Positions 27,615-36,125 of a DNA stretch of 64,000 bases are shown one piece after another. Where the stretch lies: contig CAMDGX010000002.1 in assembly GCA_945897825.1 (NCBI GenBank), positions 1-64,000 on the forward strand. The letters run 5' to 3'. This DNA is from Asaia bogorensis (GTDB lineage: Bacteria > Pseudomonadota > Alphaproteobacteria > Acetobacterales > Acetobacteraceae). Below the pieces are notes generated by a model. That model saw nothing but the letters and a program-made list of their open reading frames with translations. It had not been told where the DNA came from and made no database searches. How positions within the stretch are numbered: position 1 is the stretch's first letter; every line of letters begins with the position of its first letter. Made by a program: the position numbers and the translations under genes.

Positions 27615-28817
27615 ATGCCCGGCGCTTCCCTTCTGCTCCGCAACGGCCGCCCGCTGGGCGGGGCCATGGCCGACGTGCTGGTGACCGACGGCGTGATCGC
27701 CGCCATTGGCCCCAACCTCGCCGCCCCGGCTGGCACGCCGGTGGAGGATGCCGGCGGCGCGCTGGTCCTGCCCGGCCTGGTGGAGGCGCACACGCATCTC
27801 GACAAGTCGCTGTGGGGCATGGGCTGGCGCCCGAACGACGCCGGGCCCGGGCTGCTCGACAAGATCGACAACGAGCGCAAGCTGAAGCGCGAACTGAACA
27901 TCGACCCCGCCCGCCAGTCCGCGCGGCAGGCTGCCGTCTCCTCGGCCAACGGCTCCACCCATATCCGCAGCCATGTCGATGTCGACACCGACCACGGGCT
28001 GTGGGGCATCGAGGGCGTGATGGCCACGCGCGACACCTGGCGCGAGGTGATCGACATCGAGCTGGTTGCCTTCCCGCAATCCGGCCTGATGCGCCGGCCG
28101 GGCACGCTGGAGCTGATGGATGCCGCCCTCTCCGCCGGGGCGGAGATCGTCGGCGGCATCGACCCCTGCGGCATCGACCGCGACCCGAAGGGGCAGCTCG
28201 ATGCGGTGTTCGCCCTGTGCCAGAAGCACGGCAAGCCGCTCGACATCCACCTGCACGAGCCCGGCGAGATGGGCGCCTTTTCGATGGACCTGATCTTCGA
28301 GCGCACCCGCGCGCTGGGCATGCGGGGCCAGGTGGTGATCAGCCACGCCTTCTGCCTCGGCACCCCCGACCCTGGCCTGGTCAATCCGCTGATCGATGCC
28401 ATCGCCGAACTCGACATCGGCATCATGACCACCGGGTCGGCCAGCCGCCCGGTGCCGGCCGTGAAGCCGCTGCTCGAACGCGGCATCCGCGTCTGCTCGG
28501 GCAGCGACGGCATCCGCGACACCTGGGGCCCCTACGGCACGGCGGACATGCTGGAGCGCGCCATGCTGGTCGGAATGCGCAACAATTTCCGCCGCGACGA
28601 GGATGTCGAGCTGGCCTTCCATGTCTGCACCCAGGGCGGTGCCGACATCATGCGCATTGCCGATTACGGGCTGGCGGTGGGCCGCGCCGGCGACCTTGTG
28701 GTGGTGGACGGCGAGGCGATCACCCATGCGATCGTCGCCCATCCGCCGCGCCGCCTCGTGGTCAAGCGCGGCCGCGTCGTGGCGCGCAACGGCGCCTGCC
28801 TGAAGCCTGCGCCATGA
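27615..28817 (+). CDS. Amidohydrolase family protein, cytosine deaminase-like
   Basis: A 400-residue metal-dependent hydrolase. The metal motif His59-x-His61 lies in EAHTHLDKSLWGMGW; further ligands are in DIHLHEPGEM, VISHAFCLG and the SGSDGIRDTWGPYG block, which is close to cytosine deaminase and related ring-amide hydrolases. GGAGG at 27603 sits 7 bp before ATG 27615; ATG 27609 is too near it. Located between the permease genes and a second amidohydrolase, it probably acts on the imported compound in the cytoplasm. Confidence 0.85.
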   Translation: MPGASLLLRNGRPLGGAMADVLVTDGVIAAIGPNLAAPAGTPVEDAGGALVLPGLVEAHTHLDKSLWGMGWRPNDAGPGLLDKIDNERKLKRELNIDPARQSARQAAVSSANGSTHIRSHVDVDTDHGLWGIEGVMATRDTWREVIDIELVAFPQSGLMRRPGTLELMDAALSAGAEIVGGIDPCGIDRDPKGQLDAVFALCQKHGKPLDIHLHEPGEMGAFSMDLIFERTRALGMRGQVVISHAFCLGTPDPGLVNPLIDAIAELDIGIMTTGSASRPVPAVKPLLERGIRVCSGSDGIRDTWGPYGTADMLERAMLVGMRNNFRRDEDVELAFHVCTQGGADIMRIADYGLAVGRAGDLVVVDGEAITHAIVAHPPRRLVVKRGRVVARNGACLKPAP

Positions 28818-30346
28818 CAGCCCTGCCCCAGGCCGCACCGCACCCCAAGGGCGCGGTGCTGATGACCGCCCGCTTCGTGGTCGGCCATCGCGACAACGGC
28901 CACGTGCTGATCGAGAACGGCGAGGTGGTGTTCGAGGACGGCGCCATCGTTTTTGTCGGCCGCGGCTATGCGGGCCCCGTCGTGCGGCGCATCGACTACG
29001 GCCTCGCTCTGATCGGCCCCGGCTTCGTCGATCTCGATGCCCTGGCGGACCTCGACACCACCATCCTGAGCTACGACAACCAGCCGGCCTGGCAGAAGGG
29101 GCGCGTCTGGCCGCGCGACTACATCGACGCCGGGTCGGTCGAGATGTATTCCCGCGACCAGCTGCGCTTCCAGAAGCGCCACGCCTTCGCCGGCCTGATC
29201 CGCAACGGCATCACCACCGCGCTGCCCATTGCGTCCCTGTTCTACCGCGCCTGGGGCGAGACGGTGGAGGAGTTCACCGACGCCGCGCACGAGGCCGCCG
29301 ACCTTGGCCTGCGCGTGTATCTCGGCCCCGCCTACCGCACCGGCAACCAGGTGGTCGACGCCGACGGCACCATCGGCACCTACTACCAGGAGGAGCGCGG
29401 CCTCGCGGAACTCGCCGAGGCCATCCGCTTCTGCGAGCGCATGGAAGGCACCGCCGGCGACCTCGTCCGCACCATGCTTTCTCCGGACCGCATCGAGACC
29501 TGCACGCCCGAGCTGATGCGCCGCACTGCCGCCGCCGGCCGCGCGCTCGGCGTGCCGGTGCGCCAGCATTCCTGCCAGTCCAGGATCGAGTACGAGCTGG
29601 TGTTGAAGCAGCACGGCATGAGCCCGCCGGAATGGATGGCCAGCCTCGGGTACCTCACGGAGCGCACGCTGCTGCCGCACGGCACCTACGTGTCCGGCTC
29701 CCGCCACATCGACCGGCCCGGCCGCGACCTGGAGATCATCCGCGATTCCGGCGCCACCATCGTGCATTGCCCGCTGGTCTCCGGCCGCGGCGGCGGCGCG
29801 ATCGACCATTTCGGCCGCTACAGGGCGATGGGGCTGAACATCGGGCTCGGCACCGACACCGCGCCTGCCGACCTGATCGCCAACATGCAGGTCGGCATGA
29901 TCCTCGCGCGCGTCATGGCGGGCTCGCCGCTCGCCGTGCGCAGCGAGGACTACTACGATGCCGCAACACTCGGCGGGGCCAACGCCCTTGGCCGCCCCGA
30001 CCTTGGCCGCCTCGCGCCCGGCGCCCGCGCCGACATCACGGTGTTCGACCTGGACCGACCGCACACCGGCCAGGTGATCGACCCGATCCAGACCATGCTG
30101 CTGACCGGCCACGGCCGCGACTTCTCCACCGTGGTCATCGACGGGCGCTTCGTGATGGAGAACCGCACCGTCCCCGGCAGCGACGAAGCCACCGACAATG
30201 CCCGCGCCCAGGCGCAGTTCGAGCACGTGATGGCGCAATACCCGCGCCGCACCCACGGCCACCCGCCGGCCGGGGCCATCTTCTCCTCCAGCTATCCCGT
30301 CGACTGGGAGGATGCCGGGCCGCGGCTCTGGGGCCAGCCCGGTTGA
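28814..30346 (+). CDS. Amidohydrolase-fold protein (chlorohydrolase-like) lacking the HxH motif
   Basis: A 510-residue protein of the amidohydrolase superfamily. The C-terminal half is intact: PVRQHSCQSRIEYEL, TIVHCPLVSGRGG, NIGLGTDTAPADLIANMQ and the RLAPGARADITVFDL composite-domain block. The first metal motif, normally PGxVDxHxH, reads PGFVDLDALADLD, with both His replaced by Asp73 and Asp75. It might bind one metal through the remaining ligands or use a different chemistry. It overlaps the previous amidohydrolase by ATGA and the ATPase gene by TTGA. Confidence 0.75.
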   Translation: MTALPQAAPHPKGAVLMTARFVVGHRDNGHVLIENGEVVFEDGAIVFVGRGYAGPVVRRIDYGLALIGPGFVDLDALADLDTTILSYDNQPAWQKGRVWPRDYIDAGSVEMYSRDQLRFQKRHAFAGLIRNGITTALPIASLFYRAWGETVEEFTDAAHEAADLGLRVYLGPAYRTGNQVVDADGTIGTYYQEERGLAELAEAIRFCERMEGTAGDLVRTMLSPDRIETCTPELMRRTAAAGRALGVPVRQHSCQSRIEYELVLKQHGMSPPEWMASLGYLTERTLLPHGTYVSGSRHIDRPGRDLEIIRDSGATIVHCPLVSGRGGGAIDHFGRYRAMGLNIGLGTDTAPADLIANMQVGMILARVMAGSPLAVRSEDYYDAATLGGANALGRPDLGRLAPGARADITVFDLDRPHTGQVIDPIQTMLLTGHGRDFSTVVIDGRFVMENRTVPGSDEATDNARAQAQFEHVMAQYPRRTHGHPPAGAIFSSSYPVDWEDAGPRLWGQPG

Positions 30347-31326
30347 GCGCCACGCCGCCTCTCTTGGAGGTGCGCGGCCTGCGCGTGGTGTTCGACACCC
30401 GCCGCGGCCCGCTCACCGCGATCGACGGCGTTTCATTCACCATCGCGCCCGGCGAGATCCTCGGCGTGGTCGGCGAATCCGGTGCCGGCAAGTCGCTGAC
30501 CGGCACCGCGGTCATCGGCCTGCTCGACCCGCCGGGCCGCATCTCCGGCGGCGAGATCCTGCTGGAGGGCCGCCGCATCGACGCCCTGCCGCCCGCCGAG
30601 ATGCGCCGGGTGCGCGGGCGCGAGATCGGCGCCATCTTCCAGGACCCGCTCACCTCGCTGCACCCGCTGCTCACCGTCGGCGCGCAGCTGGAGGAGACGA
30701 TCCGCACCCATCTTCCGCTCAGCCGCGCCGAGGCCCGCGCCCGCGCGCTGGACCTGCTGCGCGAGGTCGGCATCCCCTCCCCCGAAGCGCGCATCAACCA
30801 GCACCCGCACCAGTTCTCCGGCGGCATGCGCCAGCGCGTCGTTATCGCCCTGGCGCTGGCCGCCGAGCCGAAGCTGATCATCGCCGACGAGCCCACCACG
30901 GCGCTGGACGTCTCGATCCAGGCCCAGATCACCGCCCTGCTGCGCCGCCTTTGCCGCCAGCACGGCACCGGGGTCATGCTGGTCACCCACGACATGGGCG
31001 TCATCGCGGAAACCGCCGATCGCGTCGCGGTGATGTATGCTGGACGGCTGGTGGAGATCGGGCCGGTGGCCCAGGTGATCCGCGCGCCCCGCCATCCCTA
31101 CACCGCCGGCCTGATGGCCTCCATCCCGCGCATGGCCCGCCGGGATGCCGAGCTGCGGCAGATCGAAGGCAGCATGCCGCGCCTGGGCGCCATTCCCCCG
31201 GGCTGCGCCTTCAACCCGCGCTGCCCGGCCGCGACCGACCGCTGCCGCGCAGACACGCCCGAACTAGGCCTCGCGCCGCATGACGCCGCCTGCTGGCACC
31301 AGGTCGCGGAACCTGCCCATGCCTGA
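30343..31326 (+). CDS. ABC transporter ATP-binding protein, DppD-like
   Basis: A 327-residue ATPase. Walker A GESGAGKSLTG, Q-loop IFQDPLTSLHP, signature FSGGMRQRVVIALAL and Walker B LIIADEPTTALD are complete. The C-terminal oligopeptide-transporter extension contains HPYTAGLMASIPRM and the Cys pattern GCAFNPRCPAATDRC. A TTG start at 30343 overlaps the preceding stop; no ATG fits the conserved N-terminus (LLEVRGLRVVF). Confidence 0.92.
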   Translation: MSATPPLLEVRGLRVVFDTRRGPLTAIDGVSFTIAPGEILGVVGESGAGKSLTGTAVIGLLDPPGRISGGEILLEGRRIDALPPAEMRRVRGREIGAIFQDPLTSLHPLLTVGAQLEETIRTHLPLSRAEARARALDLLREVGIPSPEARINQHPHQFSGGMRQRVVIALALAAEPKLIIADEPTTALDVSIQAQITALLRRLCRQHGTGVMLVTHDMGVIAETADRVAVMYAGRLVEIGPVAQVIRAPRHPYTAGLMASIPRMARRDAELRQIEGSMPRLGAIPPGCAFNPRCPAATDRCRADTPELGLAPHDAACWHQVAEPAHA

Positions 31327-32317
31327 CGAGGTCGCCCTCACCGTCGCGGACGCCACCTGCCTGTTCGACGTCTCGCCGCCCTGGCTCGACCGCGTGCTGT
31401 CCGGCGTCCGCCGCCGCATGCTGCGCGCGGTGGACGACGTCTCCTTCTCCGTCCGCCGCGGCGCCACCTTCAGCGTCGTGGGCGAGTCCGGCTGCGGCAA
31501 GTCCACCCTCGCGCGCATGATCGTCGGCCTGCAACCGCCGACCGCCGGCACCCTCCACCTGCCCGACATCACCCGCCCCGACGGCACCACCGGCCGGCCG
31601 CGCGTGCAGATGATCTTCCAGGACCCCTATGCCAGCCTCAACCCGCGCTGGCGCGTCGGCGACATCGTCGCCGAGCCGATCCGCGAACTGAAGCTGCGCG
31701 CCACCGAAGCCGAAACCCGCAGCCGGGTGGCCGAGCTGCTCGAAACCGTCGGGCTCTCGCGCAACGACGCCGAACGCTATCCGCACGCCTTCTCCGGCGG
31801 CCAGCGCCAGCGCATCTCGATCGCCCGCGCACTGGCCACCGAGGCCGACATCCTGGTGTGCGACGAACCCACCTCGGCGCTCGACGTCTCCGTGCAGGCC
31901 CAGATCCTCAACCTCATGCGCCGCCTGCAGGACCGGCTGGGCCTCACCTACATCCTGATCAGCCACAACCTTTCGGTCGTGCGCCACATGTCCGACGACA
32001 TCGCGATCATGTATCTCGGCCGCTTCGTCGAGGTCGGGGCGGCGGAGACGATCTTCGGCGCCCCCCGCCACCCCTACACGCGCCTGCTGCTGGACACCAT
32101 TCCGCGCGTCGAGGAGCCGAACCGCGACCGCCAACCGATGTCCGGCGAAGTGCCCAGCCCGATCGACCCGCCGCCCGGCTGCCCGTTCCACCCTCGCTGC
32201 CCCTTGGCGGAGCCGGCCTGCCGCGAAACCCGCCCGCTGCTCGGCACATACGGCGACCGTGCCCTGGCCTGCCACGTCACGACGCGGGAGTCCTCTTTCG
32301 TGGCCCCGAGCCTTTGA
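31319..32317 (+). CDS. ABC transporter ATP-binding protein, DppF-like
   Basis: A 332-residue second ATPase of the importer. Walker A GESGCGKSTLAR, IFQDPYASLNPRW, signature FSGGQRQRISIARAL and Walker B ILVCDEPTSALDVS are intact, as is the C-terminal HPYTRLLLDTIPRV and GCPFHPRCPLAEPAC extension. ATG 31319 is chosen over in-frame ATG 31280; it overlaps the DppD-like gene by 8 bp. It is the last gene of the operon that starts at 24048. Confidence 0.92.
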   Translation: MPDEVALTVADATCLFDVSPPWLDRVLSGVRRRMLRAVDDVSFSVRRGATFSVVGESGCGKSTLARMIVGLQPPTAGTLHLPDITRPDGTTGRPRVQMIFQDPYASLNPRWRVGDIVAEPIRELKLRATEAETRSRVAELLETVGLSRNDAERYPHAFSGGQRQRISIARALATEADILVCDEPTSALDVSVQAQILNLMRRLQDRLGLTYILISHNLSVVRHMSDDIAIMYLGRFVEVGAAETIFGAPRHPYTRLLLDTIPRVEEPNRDRQPMSGEVPSPIDPPPGCPFHPRCPLAEPACRETRPLLGTYGDRALACHVTTRESSFVAPSL

Positions 32318-32335
32318 TTCCGGCATGTGGTGGTG

Positions 32336-32486
32336 CGGTCGATCATGACGACGCGATGGGGCTCGACTTCCGCGGGTTGGGCCCCGGCGGGCGGCCGATG
32401 GCGTGCCGCTTCAACGGTGCAGTTGGCCACAGTCCTGCGTTGATGCCGTAGCGCCTGGCACGCGTGCTCAGGCTCTTGTGAGCATG
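32336..32486 (-). pseudogene. Possible degenerate transposase fragment
   Basis: In the 279-bp gap before fumC, the minus strand encodes SLSTRARRYGIN and, after a frame change, TVANCTVEA and GAQPAEVEPHRVV. These recall the N-terminal RYGIN-x-x-TVAxW...TGPKE pattern of IS481-like transposases. Only about 50 codons are recognisable, no inverted repeats were found, and the match is weak. The surrounding bases hold nothing else that I can identify. Confidence 0.3.
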
Positions 32487-32596
32487 GTTTGACTGACCGC
32501 CTCGGCCGGAGAGGTGCAGCCGGCGGGAGTCAGGTCCGCAGCGCACGCTTCAATACCCGTCTGAAATGTGGACCAGCAAACTTGGGGATCGAGGTC

Positions 32597-33979
32597 CTAG
32601 ACCATGCGGGCCGGGTCGACCAGGCGGTCAAAGTCCTGGGCGCTGATGACGCCCTGGGCAAGGGCAGCTTCGCGCAGGGTGAGGTCGTGTGTGGCGGCGT
32701 GGTGGGCGAGGGCGGCGGCTCGGTCGTAGCCGATGGCAGGCGCCAGGGCGGTGACCAGCATGAGCGAGCGTTCGACGTGGGCGGCGATGCGGCGGCGGTC
32801 GGGCTCGGTGCCTCCGATCAGGAAGCGGCGGAAGTTGGTGCAGCCATCGGAGAGCAGGGCGAGGGACTGCATCAGGTTGTGGATGATGAGCGGCTTGGCG
32901 ACGTTCATCTCCAGCTGGCCGCCGGCGCCGCCGAGGGCGATGGCGAGGTCGTTGGCCATCACTTGGGCGCAGATCATCGTCATGGCCTCGGTTTGGGTTG
33001 GGTTGACCTTGCCGGGCATGATGGAGGAGCCGGGCTCGTTCTCTGGCAGCAACAGTTCGCCGAGGCCGGCGCGCGGGCCGCTGGCGAGGAGGCGGATGTC
33101 GTTGGCGATCTTGGTGAGGGAGACGGCCAGGCCGCGCAGGGTGGCGGAGAGGTGGATGAGCGCGTCGTGGGCGCCCTGGGCGGCGAATCGGTTGGGGGCG
33201 GGGGCGAAGGACTGGCCGGTGAGGCGGGCGATGGCGGCGATGGCGGCTTCGGCGAAGCCTGGCGGGGCGTTGATGCCGGTGCCGACGGCGGTGCCGCCGA
33301 CGGTGAGGAAGCGGACGTCGTCGGCCGCGCTGTCGATGCGGCGCAGGCCGTCGGTGAGCATGGTTGCGTAGCCGGAGAACTCCTGGCCGAGGGTGAGCGG
33401 CGTTGCGTCTTGCAGGTGGGTGCGGCCGATCTTGACGATGTCGGCCCAGGCGGCGGCCTTGGCGGCGAGGGCATCCTGCAAAGCGGTGACGGCGGGTTGA
33501 AGGCGTTCGCGCACGGCGAGCAGGGCGGCGATGTGCATGGCGGTGGGGAAGGTGTCGTTCGAGGATTGCGACATGTTGACGTGGTCGTTGGGATGGACCG
33601 GCGCCTTGCTGCCGAGTTTGGTGCCGGCGAGCTGGCAGCAGCGGTTGGCGATGACCTCGTTGATGTTCATGTTGAACTGGGTGCCGCTGCCGGTCATCCA
33701 GACGTGGAGCGGGAACTCCGTCTCGTGGCGTCCGGCGCGGATCTCGTCGCAGGCCTGGGTGATGAGGGCGCCGAGGGCGGGGGCGAGGTGGCCGGCGGCC
33801 TGGTTCGCCTCGGCGGCGGCGCGCTTGAGGATCGCGTAGGCGGGGATCAGCTCGGGCGGCATGCGCTCGCGGCCGATGGCGAAGAACTGGAGCGAACGCT
33901 GCGTCTGGGCGCCCCAGAGACGGTCGGCGGGGACGGCGATTTCGCCCATGCTGTCGGTTTCGATGCGATGCTCGGCCAT
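32597..33979 (-). CDS. fumC: Class II fumarate hydratase
   Basis: Iron-free fumarase of the citric acid cycle that interconverts fumarate and malate. The 460-residue length is standard. Family marks are the [18 protein letters not shown] region near residue 97, the catalytic His188 in [10 protein letters not shown], and the flexible-loop signature [13 protein letters not shown] at 318-330. It stands alone between the importer operon and a conserved inverted-repeat element located upstream of its start. Confidence 0.96.
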   Translation of the reverse strand: MAEHRIETDSMGEIAVPADRLWGAQTQRSLQFFAIGRERMPPELIPAYAILKRAAAEANQAAGHLAPALGALITQACDEIRAGRHETEFPLHVWMTGSGTQFNMNINEVIANRCCQLAGTKLGSKAPVHPNDHVNMSQSSNDTFPTAMHIAALLAVRERLQPAVTALQDALAAKAAAWADIVKIGRTHLQDATPLTLGQEFSGYATMLTDGLRRIDSAADDVRFLTVGGTAVGTGINAPPGFAEAAIAAIARLTGQSFAPAPNRFAAQGAHDALIHLSATLRGLAVSLTKIANDIRLLASGPRAGLGELLLPENEPGSSIMPGKVNPTQTEAMTMICAQVMANDLAIALGGAGGQLEMNVAKPLIIHNLMQSLALLSDGCTNFRRFLIGGTEPDRRRIAAHVERSLMLVTALAPAIGYDRAAALAHHAATHDLTLREAALAQGVISAQDFDRLVDPARMV

Positions 33980-34039
33980 CTCGTGCCCCTGCGTGGTCGG
34001 TGTTCAGGTGGGGGGTGGGCACGAGGGAGGAAGGAAGCA

Positions 34040-34185
34040 CTTCTTTTTGTGAACAAAAAGAAGCAAAAAAACCTCTTCCATTTGCTAGGGGAGAGGCCGG
34101 GGGCAACGGGCTACAACGGCTTGGCTCGACCTGTCCATTGGCTGTGGATGAAGTTTTTTTGCTTCTTTTTGTTCACAAAAAGAAG
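34040..34185. repeat. Inverted-repeat element with perfect 33-bp arms (copy 1)
   Basis: The arms at 34040-34072 and 34153-34185 are exact reverse complements over 33 bp and enclose 80 bp. Each arm contains its own near-perfect palindrome built from CTTCTTTTTGT and ACAAAAAGAAG plus a run of seven A or T. It lies just after the minus-strand protease locus and before fumC, where it could act as a strong terminator. It may be a small mobile or repetitive element; a second copy sits at 39036-39163. Confidence 0.75.
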
Positions 34186-34232
34186 GCCTTGCTTGGACGC
34201 GGGGCACGCCCGCGCCCTTGCACGGACGAACG

Positions 34233-34436
34233 CTAGGCGTCGTCGTCGAATTCGAAGACGGTGTCCTCTTCGGAGCCGTTCATGTCGTCGTCGTCGCCGT
34301 TGGTTTCGGTGGCGTCGATCTCCGCCATTTGGGCGGCGACCAGGCCGGTCGCGTGGGTGGCATGGCGGGGGGTGCCGCGGTAGCGTCCGCGGGTGCGGGC
34401 CAGGGCGCGGTCGGCGGTGAAGCGGGGAAGTGTCAT
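34233..34436 (-). CDS. Small acidic-tailed protein with shared N-terminal motif (candidate precursor peptide)
   Basis: A 67-residue protein starting MTLPRFTADRALARTRGRYR and ending in a strongly acidic stretch (NGDDDDMNGSEED, FEFDDDA). An AAGGAGG ribosome site lies 7 bp before ATG 34436. Its first 20 residues match, without gaps, the N-termini of the proteins at 34499 and 34815 (M..P.[FM].A...L.R..G.Y). Having a leader-like front and an unrelated tail in a subtilase/PatG_C locus is what a modified-peptide precursor or a targeted small protein would look like. No known function. Confidence 0.65.
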   Translation of the reverse strand: MTLPRFTADRALARTRGRYRGTPRHATHATGLVAAQMAEIDATETNGDDDDMNGSEEDTVFEFDDDA

Positions 34437-34498
34437 GATGTGCCTCCTTGGGTGGCGACTGCCGGGGGCTGGGCGGCCCCCGGCGGTTTGCCCTGGGC

Positions 34499-34771
34499 TC
34501 AGCAGCGGCTGAGGCTGCAGCTGATCGGCGGCCAGCCCCAGCGGGTGCGGCAGCAGATGTGCCAGCGGCCGAGGCTGGGGATGGTGACGCAGATGCGGCG
34601 GCCGAGCAGGCGGACGCAGTGGCGCCCGCCGCCGAGCTGGACGCAGGGCGTGCAGGCCGAGAGCTGCGGCACGACCATCCCGGCGGGTGCGGCGGTGGCG
34701 CCGCCGCGGCTGACGTACTGGCCTTCGCTGCGGCCCAGGGATGCTTCGGCATACATGGCGGGAAGTGACAT
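34499..34771 (-). CDS. Small cysteine-rich protein with shared N-terminal motif (candidate precursor peptide)
   Basis: A 90-residue protein starting MSLPAMYAEASLGRSEGQYV, then a Gly/Ala linker and a C-terminal half with eight Cys and many Arg/Trp (CTPCVQLGGGRHC, WHICCRTRWGW, ISCSLSRC). AGGAGG precedes ATG 34771 at good spacing. The front end is of the AEASLY-type motif that I recall from many small uncharacterised bacterial proteins; that family link is from memory. The Cys-rich tail could form disulfides, bind metal or be the substrate of a modifying enzyme. It lies between its motif-sharing neighbours on one likely transcript. Confidence 0.7.
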   Translation of the reverse strand: MSLPAMYAEASLGRSEGQYVSRGGATAAPAGMVVPQLSACTPCVQLGGGRHCVRLLGRRICVTIPSLGRWHICCRTRWGWPPISCSLSRC

Positions 34772-34814
34772 GGCTTGCCTCCTGATGGACTTGTGCGGAT
34801 GCGGCGCTGCCGCC

Positions 34815-35828
34815 TCAGTGGTCGAAGAACGGCTGCAGCTTGGTGACGAGGAACGGGAACTCCTCGGTGACGTCCACGCGCACGAACTGCTTCTCGGTGA
34901 CGTCGGTGTTGCGGTTGGTGAACGAGAACACCACGGCGACGACCTGGCGCACGCCGCTGAGGCGCGAGGGGGCGGCGTCGACGCCGGTGAGGGAGAAGTC
35001 GCGCGCCTGGTAGTCGTTCACGAGCTCGTAGATCGCGGGGTAGCGCGTGAGCAGGTAGTTCAGGGCGCGATGTTCGGGGGTAGCGCCCGCGTTGTCGGCC
35101 AGTTGGACGATCCGGTAGAACAGCTCCTCCGCCTTGGGGCGGAACTCCTCCTCCTGGACGCCGACCGGGACCGGGATGGCGGCGATGAGTTCCTCAGCCT
35201 CGAATGAGTAGATCTGGCTGAACGAGACGAGCGGCACGACGAGGCCGTTGCACATCTCGGGCGGGGCGAGGCCGGCGCGCACGCCGATGACGACGTCGCT
35301 GTAGGTGGGGCGCTTCGAGGGGCGCAGAGCCTCCAGCAGCATGTCGTAGTCTTCGGGCGTGGAGGGCATGACGATGTAGGTTTCCTGGCCCTGGATCGAC
35401 ATGACCCAGCACATGCGGCGCAGGAGGTAGCGGTTGCGCTTCTCCGCCAGCACGCGGCGCAGGGCGGCGCTGTCGGACAGGCGGGCGGTTTCGGCGCGGC
35501 CGGTGGCCTGGACGAATTCCTTCTCCAGGCCGAGCGAGGGGAAGCGCGGTTCGAGGGCGCCGATGGCATAGACGTAGGAGGCATCGGCGGTGTCGGCCGT
35601 GGTGTCGCCGGCGGCGCAGGTGGGGCAGTCGGCGGTGGGGACGGTCTGGGCGGGCACCACCGGCACCGGGCGCATCGGCGCTTCGGCTTCGATGGCGGCC
35701 TCCGCGACCGTGCCCTGGGGGGTCACGATGCGGGGGCTGCGGCGCGGCTGCGTGTGCGGCACGGCGGAACGGTAGGCACCGGTGGGGCGCATCAGGCTCC
35801 AGGATGCCGTGAAACCGGGATGTGGCAT
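34815..35828 (-). CDS. PatG C-terminal-domain protein
   Basis: A 337-residue protein. Residues ~80-337 match the domain found at the C-terminus of the cyanobactin protease PatG: YVYAIGALEPRFPSLGLEKEF, RNRYLLRRMCWVMSIQG, GLAPPEMCNGLVVPLVSF and the ending VTEKQFVRVDVTEEFPFL. The role of this domain is not established. Here it is separate from a protease, which is encoded just upstream. The N-terminus MPHPGFTASWSLMRPTGAYR carries the same motif as the two small proteins downstream, and a CPTC pair lies at about residues 69-72. Confidence 0.85.
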   Translation of the reverse strand: MPHPGFTASWSLMRPTGAYRSAVPHTQPRRSPRIVTPQGTVAEAAIEAEAPMRPVPVVPAQTVPTADCPTCAAGDTTADTADASYVYAIGALEPRFPSLGLEKEFVQATGRAETARLSDSAALRRVLAEKRNRYLLRRMCWVMSIQGQETYIVMPSTPEDYDMLLEALRPSKRPTYSDVVIGVRAGLAPPEMCNGLVVPLVSFSQIYSFEAEELIAAIPVPVGVQEEEFRPKAEELFYRIVQLADNAGATPEHRALNYLLTRYPAIYELVNDYQARDFSLTGVDAAPSRLSGVRQVVAVVFSFTNRNTDVTEKQFVRVDVTEEFPFLVTKLQPFFDH

Positions 35829-35888
35829 GGGGGCGCTCCGTCTTTGGGTTCCAAGCGGGCTTTAGGGTCCAGGGCGGGGTGGCTTTCG

Positions 35889-36125
35889 CTAGCGGCGGTT
35901 GGGGGAGAAGGTCATCCAGCGGTCCATCCGCTGGGCACGCGCGGTGCAGCCGCCGCAGGGGCGCAGACCGACGGCGCCGGCGAGGCTGGACACAACCGTG
36001 CCGAGGCCGATCTCGTGATCAAGCACGAAGCGCGGCAGGCGGACCGAGCGGGCGGATGTGTCAGAGGCGGGCGTGGCGGGCGGGGTGGCTGAGGGATCGG
36101 GCGGGTTCGGTGGATGTCGCTCCAT
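35889..36125 (-). CDS. Small protein with GLG...PCGGC motif
   Basis: A 78-residue protein. After a Pro-rich N-terminus, the C-terminal half reads DHEIGLGTVVSSLAGAVG, LRPCGGCTARAQRMDRW. The pattern of an amphipathic helix, PCGGC and then basic residues occurs in small uncharacterised bacterial proteins; its function is unknown and a metal or partner contact through the CxxC-like cysteines is possible. The gene overlaps the end of the protease gene by 65 bp, so it is read in another frame of the same transcript. The overlap lowers certainty. Confidence 0.55.
   Translation of the reverse strand: MERHPPNPPDPSATPPATPASDTSARSVRLPRFVLDHEIGLGTVVSSLAGAVGLRPCGGCTARAQRMDRWMTFSPNRR

Noticed and set aside
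32489-34420. 643-codon plus-strand frame opposite fumC
   Set aside because: Shadow of fumC; Gly/Asp/Val-rich with no domain.
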